Assembly: GCF_000285275.1 (NCBI RefSeq)
Contig: NZ_CADO01000021.1
Location: forward strand, 1 to 44,318
DNA: 44,318 nucleotides
Source of the DNA: Acetobacter pasteurianus subsp. pasteurianus LMG 1262 = NBRC 106471
GTDB lineage: Bacteria > Pseudomonadota > Alphaproteobacteria > Acetobacterales > Acetobacteraceae
Direction of reading: 5' to 3'
Shown: positions 34,457 to 42,831 of the stretch, piece by piece
Layout: the number at the start of each line of letters is the position of its first letter
How positions within the stretch are numbered: the first letter of the stretch is position 1
The notes under the pieces: model-generated
Databases searched by the model: none
Told to the model about the DNA's origin: nothing
What the model saw: only the letters and a program-made list of their open reading frames with translations
Program-made: the position numbers and the translations under genes

Positions 34457-36315
34457 GGCGTGTGTGTTCCTTTATCCTGCGGCGCAACTTTAGCGGGCGC
34501 GGCCTGATCTGCCTTTTTCACATCCGGCTCCACACCTGCACGCTTGAGCGCAGCACGTATCAATACTTCATCCGACGGAATGGGGTGCAGCCCCAAAGCC
34601 ACGTTCCACTGATCTATGGCTTCGGTCTTGCGGCCCTGCCGCCAGTAAACCTCGCCCAGATGATAATTCACTTCCGGGTCTTCGGGAGTTTTTTCTGCGG
34701 CTTTTTCTAAAAGGTCCAGCGCTTCGTTCAGGTCTCCACGCTCTGCACGCACCCAGCCGAGGCTATCTGTAATGGCGGCATCATCGGGGGAAAGCTGGTG
34801 CGCCTTGCGCAAAAGTTTTTCGGCTTCGGGCAGATTTTCATGCCGTTCCACCATGGAGTAGCCCAGAAAGTTCAGCAGCATGGATTCGTCTGGCGCATAT
34901 GCCAGCGCTGCGCGGGCATCATCCCGCGCGTGGGGCCAATCCCCCATTTCGTGGTACACCATGGCGCGCAGGAAAAGCAGCGTCCAATCCACATCCTTCT
35001 GGGCGCTGGCAAGGTCTATGGCCTTGGTATAGGCGGCGATAGCACCCTTCCAGTCTTTCTGCTGTACCAGCGCATTGCCCAAGGCACGCTGGAGCAGAAT
35101 CTGGTCCGGCAACTGGGCCACAAGCGGGCGCAACAGGCTGACAGCCTCGGTGGCCTGATCGGGCGTGGAATCCAGCACAGCCAACCGCAACCGTGCCACG
35201 GGGGACATGGGGTCAGACTGCGGCACGCGCAGCAATGTTTCTCGCGCGGCGGCCCCATGGTCTTCATCAATCTGGATTTCGGCCAGCATCAGCCGGGCTT
35301 CGGCCAATGTGGGGTCCATGGCCAAGGCAAAGCCCAGCATCAGGCGGGCGGCCTCGTTAAACTGGTAAAGGTTGGCATCATTCCCCACCATACCACCGGT
35401 GGCTGCGGCCTGTTGGGCCTGCTCCCGCCCCTGCTGGCGCAGCAAAAATGCCGTAAGAATATAAGCCCGCGCAATACCCCCACGTGCCGATGTCACCGGG
35501 AAATGCGAAATTGTGGCCTGAAGCTGCGGGCCAGCCAGCAGCAGAACCGGATCATCCCCTTCCAGCTTGCGCAACTCGGCGCGGGCTTTTTCCTTCTGCC
35601 CGTGCTCCCACAACCATGCGGCGTAGGAACGGGTGAGCAGCAGATCACCCCCCGGCATGATCTTGCGCGTTTCATCAAAAAGCTGGCCTGCGCGGTCTGT
35701 CTGGCCTGCCACTTGTGCAATCAGGGCCGCGTGCAGCGTGTAAAACGGCACCAGCACAGATTTCTGAATATGGGTCAGGCTGTCAACGGCCTCATTGGCA
35801 TGGCCCTGTGCCTGCTCGCACCATGCCAGAAGCAGCGGCATAATAAGATGTGTCAGCGGGTCCGTGCGGGCCTGATGGTAATAAGTCAGCGCCTCGCCCC
35901 ACTCACCGCGCACGGCGGCATCGTTCCCCAGCACAAGGGCGGAAATCACGCTCTGTGCGCCGGGCAGCTTATCCAGCTTGTGGGCCAGCGGCACGGCATC
36001 GGCATCACCCGCCATCACGCTGCGCACAAAGGCCTGCTTCAGCAGGTCCATATTTTCTGGGTCTGCGGCGGCAGCTTGGCGGAAAGAGCGCGCGGCCTGA
36101 AGGTCATCCCCCCTGCGCACAGCAATGACGGCGCTTAGAAAAGCCCCCGAATCGACATGCCCGACAGGCGCATGCATAACCGCGGTATCTGCTTTGGGTT
36201 CGGCCCCTTTAAGGGCGGCGCCAGATGTATCGGGCTGGGCCGCATACAGCGGAGAAGCCAGCACAGTGGCGGAAAGCAGCATGAAAACCGTAGGCAGAAG
36301 GCGACAAAACAGCAT
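34453..36315 (-). CDS. Exported tetratricopeptide-repeat protein
   Basis: 620 residues from ATG 36315, chosen because it opens a clear signal peptide ('LLPTVFMLLSATVLASPLYA') and has AGGG upstream; a longer open frame to 36561 is not supported. The rest is an array of helical TPR units ('AVIAVRRGDDLQAARSFRQA', 'ALGNALVQQKDWKGAIAAYT', 'DSLGWVRAERGDLNEALDLL', 'YHLGEVYWRQGRKTEAIDQW'), followed by a Lys/Ala/Pro tail. It may be periplasmic or an outer-membrane lipoprotein-like scaffold; no lipobox Cys is evident. Coupling to ispE by an ATGA overlap is shared with many alphaproteobacteria as far as I recall, but the functional link is unclear. Confidence 0.88.
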   Translation of the reverse strand: MLFCRLLPTVFMLLSATVLASPLYAAQPDTSGAALKGAEPKADTAVMHAPVGHVDSGAFLSAVIAVRRGDDLQAARSFRQAAAADPENMDLLKQAFVRSVMAGDADAVPLAHKLDKLPGAQSVISALVLGNDAAVRGEWGEALTYYHQARTDPLTHLIMPLLLAWCEQAQGHANEAVDSLTHIQKSVLVPFYTLHAALIAQVAGQTDRAGQLFDETRKIMPGGDLLLTRSYAAWLWEHGQKEKARAELRKLEGDDPVLLLAGPQLQATISHFPVTSARGGIARAYILTAFLLRQQGREQAQQAAATGGMVGNDANLYQFNEAARLMLGFALAMDPTLAEARLMLAEIQIDEDHGAAARETLLRVPQSDPMSPVARLRLAVLDSTPDQATEAVSLLRPLVAQLPDQILLQRALGNALVQQKDWKGAIAAYTKAIDLASAQKDVDWTLLFLRAMVYHEMGDWPHARDDARAALAYAPDESMLLNFLGYSMVERHENLPEAEKLLRKAHQLSPDDAAITDSLGWVRAERGDLNEALDLLEKAAEKTPEDPEVNYHLGEVYWRQGRKTEAIDQWNVALGLHPIPSDEVLIRAALKRAGVEPDVKKADQAAPAKVAPQDKGTHTP

Positions 36316-36471
36316 AAGAACCCTATCTACAGGATACGGTGGCAACCGGGCAGGCCGCCCACGGATGCCCCGCCCCTTCTGGCAGAGCGGAAAGGAACGA
36401 CATGAACGACTGGTTTTGTCTAACGCGCCCGCGCCAAACCACCAAACCGTCCGCTTTGTGATACGGTTTAT

Positions 36472-37326
36472 ATGATGGAAGCTGCTCTGTCTCTCCTGCG
36501 CCTTTATACGGAATGGGGCGTGGATGTTGCTGTAACCGATGCCCCGGCCGATCATCGGCACGCGGGAGCCGGGCTTGTGCTGCCTCCGCTACGGGGCAAA
36601 ACGCCCCCGCAAGCTCCCCCATACATACCCCCGCAGCCCGGAACCGGCAGAACACCAGCCCCTGCCGCAGTGACGCAGAACCCAGCCCAGCAACCGCCCG
36701 TCCCCACCAGTTTTGCAGATACGGTAGAACAGGCACAGCGCCTTGCCGCAGCCGCCAACAGGCCAGAAGAGCTGTTTGAGGCGATGGATTCCTTTACGGC
36801 ATGCCCCTTGCGCGGTGCTGCCATGCACACCCTGATGCCCACTGGCCCCCGCAACGCCCCCTTGATGCTGATTGGGGAAGCCCCGGATGAGGATGAAGAC
36901 AGAAGCGGGCAGGTTTTTGCGGGCCTATGCGGCACCCTGCTGGATACCATGCTGGCCCCGCTCCCGTTGGAGCGCAGCCAATTGGCCCTTGCCACAGCCC
37001 TGCCGTGGCGGCCTGCAGGCGGCACACCCCCAACAGAAATGGACCAACGCATCTGCCGCCCTTTTCTGGAACGCGCCATAACTTTGTTTGCGCCCCAGCG
37101 CCTGCTGCTATGTGGGCGGCTGCCTGCGCGTATGCTGCTTGGCAAAACCACGGATCTGCCCCGCCGCAACTGGCAGGAGATCACCCTGCCGGGACTGCCC
37201 CCCCTGCCCGTTATGTTCATGCGCCACCCGCTCCAGCTTCGGGCCAGCCCCGCAGCGCGGCGTGAAATATGGACAACACTGATGACGGTGATGGATACCC
37301 TGCGCCAAGACAGCCAAAGCATGTAA
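36472..37326 (+). CDS. Uracil-DNA glycosylase, family 4-like, divergent
   Basis: 284 residues; the ATG at 36472 or 36475 may be used. A Pro/Ala-rich N-terminus (about 35-80) precedes the glycosylase fold: 'APLMLIGEAPDEDEDRSGQV' (129-148) as motif A, 'LCGTLLDTMLAPL', 'ALPWRPAGGTPPTEMDQRIC', 'RLLLCGRLPARMLLG', and 'MRHPLQLRASPAARREIW' as the distal His motif. The enzymes remove uracil from DNA in base-excision repair. Family-4 enzymes use four Cys for a 4Fe-4S cluster; here Phe108 and Trp179 stand where two of them are expected, while Cys111 and Cys195 remain. A cluster is therefore doubtful. Motif A also has Asp139 instead of the usual Gly. Confidence 0.8.
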   Translation: MMEAALSLLRLYTEWGVDVAVTDAPADHRHAGAGLVLPPLRGKTPPQAPPYIPPQPGTGRTPAPAAVTQNPAQQPPVPTSFADTVEQAQRLAAAANRPEELFEAMDSFTACPLRGAAMHTLMPTGPRNAPLMLIGEAPDEDEDRSGQVFAGLCGTLLDTMLAPLPLERSQLALATALPWRPAGGTPPTEMDQRICRPFLERAITLFAPQRLLLCGRLPARMLLGKTTDLPRRNWQEITLPGLPPLPVMFMRHPLQLRASPAARREIWTTLMTVMDTLRQDSQSM

Positions 37327-37550
37327 TCAGCGCGCGCATGTAAGTGTAAACGCCGTGCCAGATGTTACAGAATATGTCAGTAAGAAATACAGTGCACAAA
37401 CCGTGGGAATACCTGCACAAATCATAGAAATTATTCCGGCTTGACCAGTGCTGCACCTCAGGGAATGCAACAATTTTTGAAGAACCTTTCCCTTTTCTTA
37501 CAAACAGGAAACTTGCCTTTTAGGCTGGAAGGGCCTAGACCCCGCCAGCC

Positions 37551-39512
37551 ATGCGAGCGATAGGTCAAATTCCTCATCAGATCGCGGCAAAAGCCATTCT
37601 GGCTGGTGCCGCCCTTTTGGCCAGCGCTTCCGTCGTTGTGACGAGAGCCCATGCCAAGCCTCCGGAAGCCGGGCCCGAACCGTACAGCGAAGAGCTGGCT
37701 ATGGTTCTGCCGCGCCAGGCTTTCCCCGAAGGTGATGATGTTACACTTCCAAAACCTCTTCCTCCTGAAGTTGCCACTCAGGTGCGCGCCATCCTGCGCC
37801 TCCAACAGCAGGGTGCGTTCACAGAAGCCATCAGCAGCACCACGCATCTGACAGATGCCACCCTGTTGGGTGAGCTGCAGGCAGACCGTTACCTGAACCC
37901 GAATTACCACCCCAATGCGACCGAACTGCGGAACTGGCTGAAACAATACACCAGCTATGCCGATGCCCCGGCCATATGGGCGCGCCTTGCCGCGTTGCCC
38001 GAACGGGGTGGCCCCCTGCCACCTGCCCCACCGGCAGACCATCTGGCCCCGGCCCATGCCGCCCTTGCGGCTGGCCCACTGGCGCAGGAATTCACCCGCA
38101 ACCCCCTGCTGGACCGCACCTTGCGTGAACGCACCACATGGGGGCTGAAGGGCGTGCACAGTGCGCTGCACCTTATCAGCATTACACCGGGCATGACGCC
38201 CGCCTACGCGGCCCAGCTACAGGCTGAAACCGCACAGGCCATGCTGGTTTCCGGTGAAACGGATATGGCGCTAGATATTGGCCGCACGGCCGTAAACATC
38301 TCGCGCGAGCGCAATGCACTGGCCAGCTACATTACTGGGCTGGCCCTATGGCAGAAGCAGGCTTACGCCGAGGCTATTCCGTTTTTTGAAAAAGCCTCCC
38401 ACGCCCCGCGCGCCATGCCGGAAATGCGGGCCGCCTGCGCCTTCTGGGCTGCACGGGGGCACGAAAAAACCGGCAATGCCCATGCCCAGCACATCTGGCT
38501 CCAGCATGCGGCGGCTTTTCCGCGCAGCTTCTATGGGCTTTTGGCCTATCGTATGCTGCGGCCAGACCCGGCAGACCATGCGGCCTCCAGCGCCCATACA
38601 CGCCCTGTTGGCTTTAAACCGCTGGAAAACAGCCCCGTTCCAGATAACGGCGCATCCTCCGCCCCAGTGCTGACGGAAATTGATATTGAAGCCGTAGGCG
38701 CCACCGATGTTGGCCGCCGCGTGTTTGCCCTGCTACAGGTTGGTGAGCCGGAAATGGCCGAAAACGCCATCCGCCGCGCATGGCCAGACCTGCGGGACGT
38801 GACACTGGCACGGGCCTTTCAGCTTGTAGCGCAAACAGCCGGGCTGCATGATCTGGCCACAGAAATGGCCGATGCCCTGAACACCCATGCCGCCACGGCA
38901 CAGAACGCAGAAGATACACCCCTGCCCCTGTTGCGCCCCCGGCACGGCTTTACCATGGACCCCGCCCTTGTTTACGCGCTGGCCCGTGTGGAATCGAACT
39001 TCGACCCACGCGCTGTTTCCGGCGCAGGGGCACATGGGCTGATGCAGATCCGCCCGCTTACGGCCGATTTTGTCACCAGTGAGTCCCCCACCAATATCAA
39101 CCACCACTTCGTACATTCCGCCGAAGCCCTGCATGACCCCAGCATCAATCTGGAAATCGGGCAGCGCTATGTGCAGTATCTGGCCGGGCTCACACGCCAG
39201 ACCAGCCATACAGAGGCACGTGGTGGGGATATTATCCGCCTGCTGGCCAGCTACAATGCAGGACCTTCCGCCCTTGCGCATTGGGAAAGCTCCACCGGCC
39301 CAGCAGCCAACGATCCACTGCTGTTCATGGAGCTGCTGCCCAACACGGAAACGCGGGATTACGTGCACCACACCCTCGCCTATCTGTGGATGTACGCCGC
39401 CAAGATGAAGCTGCCCACACCCTCCCTTACAGCCTTGGCCCAAAGCACGTGGCCGGACTTTGAGGATGAAAAGGCACTGGCACATACGCTGAACACCCGC
39501 ACCCTGCACTAA
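37551..39512 (+). CDS. Soluble lytic murein transglycosylase (Slt type, GH23)
   Basis: 653 residues. A signal peptide spans about 1-35 (AILAGAALLASASVVVTRAHA). A long helical superhelix region (about 70-450) is followed by the SLT catalytic domain: 'LVYALARVESNFDPRAVSGA' with catalytic Glu481, 'GAHGLMQIRPLTADFV', 'INLEIGQRYVQYLAG' and 'RLLASYNAGPSALAHW'. It cleaves the MurNAc-GlcNAc bond of peptidoglycan in the periplasm, leaving 1,6-anhydroMurNAc ends. A 224-bp AT-rich gap upstream separates it from the glycosylase gene and probably carries its promoter. Confidence 0.93.
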   Translation: MRAIGQIPHQIAAKAILAGAALLASASVVVTRAHAKPPEAGPEPYSEELAMVLPRQAFPEGDDVTLPKPLPPEVATQVRAILRLQQQGAFTEAISSTTHLTDATLLGELQADRYLNPNYHPNATELRNWLKQYTSYADAPAIWARLAALPERGGPLPPAPPADHLAPAHAALAAGPLAQEFTRNPLLDRTLRERTTWGLKGVHSALHLISITPGMTPAYAAQLQAETAQAMLVSGETDMALDIGRTAVNISRERNALASYITGLALWQKQAYAEAIPFFEKASHAPRAMPEMRAACAFWAARGHEKTGNAHAQHIWLQHAAAFPRSFYGLLAYRMLRPDPADHAASSAHTRPVGFKPLENSPVPDNGASSAPVLTEIDIEAVGATDVGRRVFALLQVGEPEMAENAIRRAWPDLRDVTLARAFQLVAQTAGLHDLATEMADALNTHAATAQNAEDTPLPLLRPRHGFTMDPALVYALARVESNFDPRAVSGAGAHGLMQIRPLTADFVTSESPTNINHHFVHSAEALHDPSINLEIGQRYVQYLAGLTRQTSHTEARGGDIIRLLASYNAGPSALAHWESSTGPAANDPLLFMELLPNTETRDYVHHTLAYLWMYAAKMKLPTPSLTALAQSTWPDFEDEKALAHTLNTRTLH

Positions 39513-39549
39513 GGCTCTGCGGCGCAGGCTCAGTCGGCTTATCGCATAC

Positions 39550-39588
39550 AAAAAGGGGCGCAGCTTTAACCGGCTGCGCCCCTTTTTT
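39550..39588. terminator. Bidirectional Rho-independent terminator
   Basis: AAAAAGGGGCGCAG / CTGCGCCCCTTTTTT stem of 14 bp with a 10-nt loop between convergent genes; the A-run and T-run let it work on both strands. Confidence 0.92.
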
Positions 39589-39653
39589 ATGACCTGTGGG
39601 CAGACTGAACCTGCGCCTTAGGGCAGACCAAACGCCTGCCCTGTGTAGCTGCT

Positions 39654-40952
39654 TTAGTTCTCTGCCAGAGGCTGCCTGCTGGCCCGCACGCGAGAGACAC
39701 GGCGGCCTTCCATTTCCAGCACCTCAAACAGCCAACCTTCGTAAGCCACCTTGTCCCCCACCGCAGGCACACGGCGCAGAAGGGCCAGAATAAGGCCGCC
39801 CAGCGTATGGTAGCTGCCTTCCTCGGGCAAGGATTTCAGGGCCAGACGGTCCTTCACTTCATCGGCGGATTCCGTGCCATCCAGCATCAGCACGGCATCG
39901 GGGGCCGGTTCTGTATGCAGGCGGGTGAGTTTTTGGGGCTCGTGCGAGGTTTCACCCACAATGGCATCAAACAGGTCAGACGCCGTAACAATGCCTTCAA
40001 ACGCCCCGTATTCATCAAACACAAAGGCCATGCCCAGCGGGATGCTGCGCATGCGTTCCAGCATATCCAGCGCGGAAATGCTGTCTGGCACCACCACCAT
40101 TGGGCGCAGCCCTGCCTCTATAGAGGCAGGCATGCCGTCCAGAACGCGGTCCAGCATATCCTTGGCCAGAACCACACCTACGGGGTTATCCACCCCACCC
40201 TCGCACACCACAAGGCGGGCATAGGTGGTTTGCTTAAGCGCCTGCACCAGTGCCTCGCGCCCGGCATGGCGGTCTATCCACACCAGCTCGTTTCTGGGGG
40301 TCATGATGGCACGCACGGGCCTGTCTGCAAGGCGCAGCAGGCGTTCGATCATGGTGCGCTCTTCATGCTCCAGCACGCCCAGGCGTGCACCTTCTGCAAT
40401 GTAGGCTTTCAGTTCTTCTTCCGTCAGCGTCTGGTTTACGGCATCTGCCGCCCCCATCAGGCGCAAAACCACGTTGGAAGACTGGCGGAGCAACCACACC
40501 ACCGGGCGGGTGGCATTGGCCAGAACCTCCAGCGGCGCAGCCAGACGGGCAGCCACTTTTTCTGGCTCACGCAGGGCCAACTGCTTGGGAACAAGCTCAC
40601 CCAGCACCAGCATGATGGCCGTAATCAGCACTACCACCACAATCATGGAAAGCTGCGGGGCAATGGGTTTAATGGCCGGAATACGCTCCAGCATGGGGGT
40701 AAGGTGCGCTTCTATCTGCACCCCACCAAATGTGCCTTCCAGAATGGAAACCAGTGTCATGCCCACCTGCACCGTGGGCAGGAAGATTTGCGGGTCTTCC
40801 GCTAGGCGCAAGGCCCGTTCGGCCCCGCGCACGCCTTGTTCCTGCAACATGACCAAACGGGGTTTACGCACGGAAATAAGCGCAAGTTCCCCCATGGCGA
40901 ACACGGCGTTCAGCAACACCAGAAAGAAAATGACAAGAATGGAAAGTGCCAT
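39654..40952 (-). CDS. CNNM/CorC-type membrane protein (hemolysin family, DUF21-CBS)
   Basis: 432 residues from ATG 40952 (MALSILVIFFLVLLNAVFAM); the open frame extends upstream without a membrane-protein start. The DUF21 domain with about four membrane segments ('FAMGELALISVRKPRL', 'TLVSILEGTFGG', 'LVLGELVPKQLALREPEKVA') is followed by two CBS motifs ('IMTPRNELVWIDRH' and 'MVVVPDSISALDMLERMRSI') and a C-terminal CorC_HlyC domain ('LALKSLPEEGSYHTLGGLIL'). Despite the old hemolysin label, such proteins are linked to Mg2+ or Co2+ efflux. Confidence 0.92.
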   Translation of the reverse strand: MALSILVIFFLVLLNAVFAMGELALISVRKPRLVMLQEQGVRGAERALRLAEDPQIFLPTVQVGMTLVSILEGTFGGVQIEAHLTPMLERIPAIKPIAPQLSMIVVVVLITAIMLVLGELVPKQLALREPEKVAARLAAPLEVLANATRPVVWLLRQSSNVVLRLMGAADAVNQTLTEEELKAYIAEGARLGVLEHEERTMIERLLRLADRPVRAIMTPRNELVWIDRHAGREALVQALKQTTYARLVVCEGGVDNPVGVVLAKDMLDRVLDGMPASIEAGLRPMVVVPDSISALDMLERMRSIPLGMAFVFDEYGAFEGIVTASDLFDAIVGETSHEPQKLTRLHTEPAPDAVLMLDGTESADEVKDRLALKSLPEEGSYHTLGGLILALLRRVPAVGDKVAYEGWLFEVLEMEGRRVSRVRASRQPLAEN

Positions 40953-41135
40953 GAAAAACGATATGCCCTCTGTGTAGGGTACCCGCGTGGCGGGTTTCTG
41001 GCGGGCAGAATAGGGGATGATTTCCCCCAAAGCCACAGCTAGGCCATACAGGAACGCGTATTGCCTTATGCGAAGGCCGTATGCCTGCCTTCCTGATAAA
41101 GCGGACCAATTCGGTATGTTTTGAAGGGCAAAGAC

Positions 41136-41174
41136 AAAAAAAGAGCGGCCCCTTGCGGGAACCGCCCCTTTTTA
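41136..41174 (-). terminator. Rho-independent terminator after hpnH
   Basis: On the minus strand AAGGGGCGGTTCC pairs with GGGGCCGCTCTT (one bulge, some G-U pairs) and is followed by seven T residues. It separates hpnH from the downstream CNNM gene. Confidence 0.75.
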
Positions 41175-41196
41175 AAACCCGATTCGGAAGGCCCGA

Positions 41197-42408
41197 TCAG
41201 TCCGCCGCAGTGGCTTCCACTGCTGGCTTTGCTGCCGGGGCATCGTTCGCGCCTTCGGCTGTGCGAATCACCTTCACACGTGGGGCCTTTGCAGGCTTGC
41301 GTGCTGCAATGGCTTCCATCTGTTCTTCCACCTGTTTGGAGAAGACGTACTGGGCCGGGCGCTGGTTTGCCAGCGAGATTTCCGGTGCCATTGGCTTTTC
41401 TGTTTCCGGGCCAAACAGCGCCACTTTGGCAATGTGCCAAGGGCGACGCACGGCATCCATAACAGCGGTGGATTCGTAACCGGAATGCACCATGCAGTCA
41501 GCGCATTTTTCGTAGTTACCGGTGCCGTAATCATCCCACTTCGTGTCGTCCATCAGCTCACGGAAGGACTTGGCATAGCCTTCACCCAGCAGATAGCACG
41601 GGCGCTGCCAGCCAAACACGTTACGCAGCGGCTTGCCCCACGGCGTGCAGTGGTACTGTTCGTTCCCCGCCAGGAAGTTCAGGAACAGCGGAGACTGCGT
41701 AAACCGCCATTTGTGGCCCTTGCCCAAACGGAAGATATCGCGGAACAGCTGCTTGGTTTTCTGGCGGTTCAGGAAGTGTTCCTGATCCGGTGCGCGTTCG
41801 TAAGCATAACCCGGTGCGGTCATGATTCCGTCCACGCCCATTGCCATCACTTCATCAAAGAAGCTGGCAACGCGCTGCGGGTCTGCGCCATCAAACAGGG
41901 TGCAGTTGATGGAAACACGGAAGCCGCGTTCCTTGGCTTTTTTAATGGCGGCCACGGCACGTTCATACACCCCATCCTGACAGACGGAGGAATCGTGCAT
42001 GGTTTTGTCACCATCCAGATGCACATCCCAAGAGAAGAAGGGGGATGGTTCATATTCATCCATCTTCTTTTCAAGCAGCAGGGCATTTGTGCACAGATAG
42101 ACGTATTTCTTACGTGCAATCAAACCGCGAATAATCTGCGGCATTTCCTTGTGCAACAGCGGTTCACCGCCGGCCACAGCCACAACTGGCGCGCCTGCTT
42201 CGGCATCCGCATCCATGCATTCCTGCACAGTCATGCGCTGGTTCAGAATAGCAGCCGGATAGTCGATCTTCCCGCAACCTGCACATGCCAGATTGCAGCG
42301 GAAAAGCGGCTCAAGCATCAGCACAAGCGGATAGCGCTTCCGCTTCTTGAGATGCTGTGTGACGACATATTTGCCGACCCTGACGGCCTGCATTATCGGT
42401 ACGGCCAT
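41197..42408 (-). CDS. hpnH: Adenosyl-hopene transferase (radical SAM)
   Basis: 403 residues. The radical-SAM cluster motif is C-x3-C-x2-C at Cys38, Cys42 and Cys45 ('LFRCNLACAGCGKIDYPA'), with the SAM-binding 'VAGGEPLLHKEMPQI' and later 'FFSWDVHLDG'. The family's C-terminal Cys-rich region ('GNYEKCADCMVHSGYESTAV') is present, followed by an Ala/Pro/Lys-rich tail of about 40 residues. It joins the 5'-deoxyadenosyl radical to diploptene, the first step toward extended bacteriohopanepolyols. GGAGCGGGGG precedes the ATG. Hopanoids are abundant membrane lipids in acetic acid bacteria and linked there to acid and ethanol tolerance. Confidence 0.95.
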   Translation of the reverse strand: MAVPIMQAVRVGKYVVTQHLKKRKRYPLVLMLEPLFRCNLACAGCGKIDYPAAILNQRMTVQECMDADAEAGAPVVAVAGGEPLLHKEMPQIIRGLIARKKYVYLCTNALLLEKKMDEYEPSPFFSWDVHLDGDKTMHDSSVCQDGVYERAVAAIKKAKERGFRVSINCTLFDGADPQRVASFFDEVMAMGVDGIMTAPGYAYERAPDQEHFLNRQKTKQLFRDIFRLGKGHKWRFTQSPLFLNFLAGNEQYHCTPWGKPLRNVFGWQRPCYLLGEGYAKSFRELMDDTKWDDYGTGNYEKCADCMVHSGYESTAVMDAVRRPWHIAKVALFGPETEKPMAPEISLANQRPAQYVFSKQVEEQMEAIAARKPAKAPRVKVIRTAEGANDAPAAKPAVEATAAD

Positions 42409-42831
42409 AAACCCCCGCTCCGGCGCATCACTTACGCCCGTATCGTGACTGGAAAGAACTTGTTCAGTTCAGTGTGTAACAAGAAACGCGGCCGTGCGAC
42501 CCGCGGCAAGTATTTCCGCCCTGAGCCATCAGGTGGTCAGACAGAATACTGAATACACGCGTTACGCGGCCACGCATGAAAGAAGATATTGGCCTGCATA
42601 TATGTTGTGTGGTTTGTCAAGCTCAAGTGTTTTCACACTCCTGTTGCAAAAAGGCCACATTCGGCGGCTTGTTTTGTTTCAATACTTGCGTTCTTGCGTG
42701 AAACATTAAACCACATGCCATCGGATCGCGATGTCTGTCGGCATGCAAACGCGGCGTAAGACACACTCCGGGTTGCGTCATTCGCCCAGATATCAGACAG
42801 CAGCCCGCAACAAAAAGATGGAAACGATCGC
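42409..42831. other. Divergent hpnH-dxs intergenic region
   Basis: 423 bp without a supported gene, somewhat richer in A+T than the flanks, between two divergent genes of linked pathways. It should hold both promoters; none could be set with confidence. A GCATG-containing inverted repeat (CATGCCATCGG ... GTCGGCATG) lies at about 42714-42744. Confidence 0.5.

Noticed and set aside
34798-36138. Open frame of 446 codons on the plus strand
   Set aside because: It mirrors the TPR protein gene on the opposite strand; its His/Gln/Cys-rich translation is typical of antisense noise.
36316-36561. N-terminal extension of the TPR protein and of other genes with long upstream frames
   Set aside because: The extension lacks a signal peptide at its start and buries a clear one; the internal ATG with AGGG upstream is the better start.
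39807-40805. Open frame of 332 codons on the plus strand
   Set aside because: Antisense to the CNNM/CorC gene, His/Gln-rich, with no domain and no ribosome site.
41434-42552. Open frame of 372 codons on the plus strand
   Set aside because: Antisense to hpnH; the minus-strand frame has the radical-SAM motif and the correct length.
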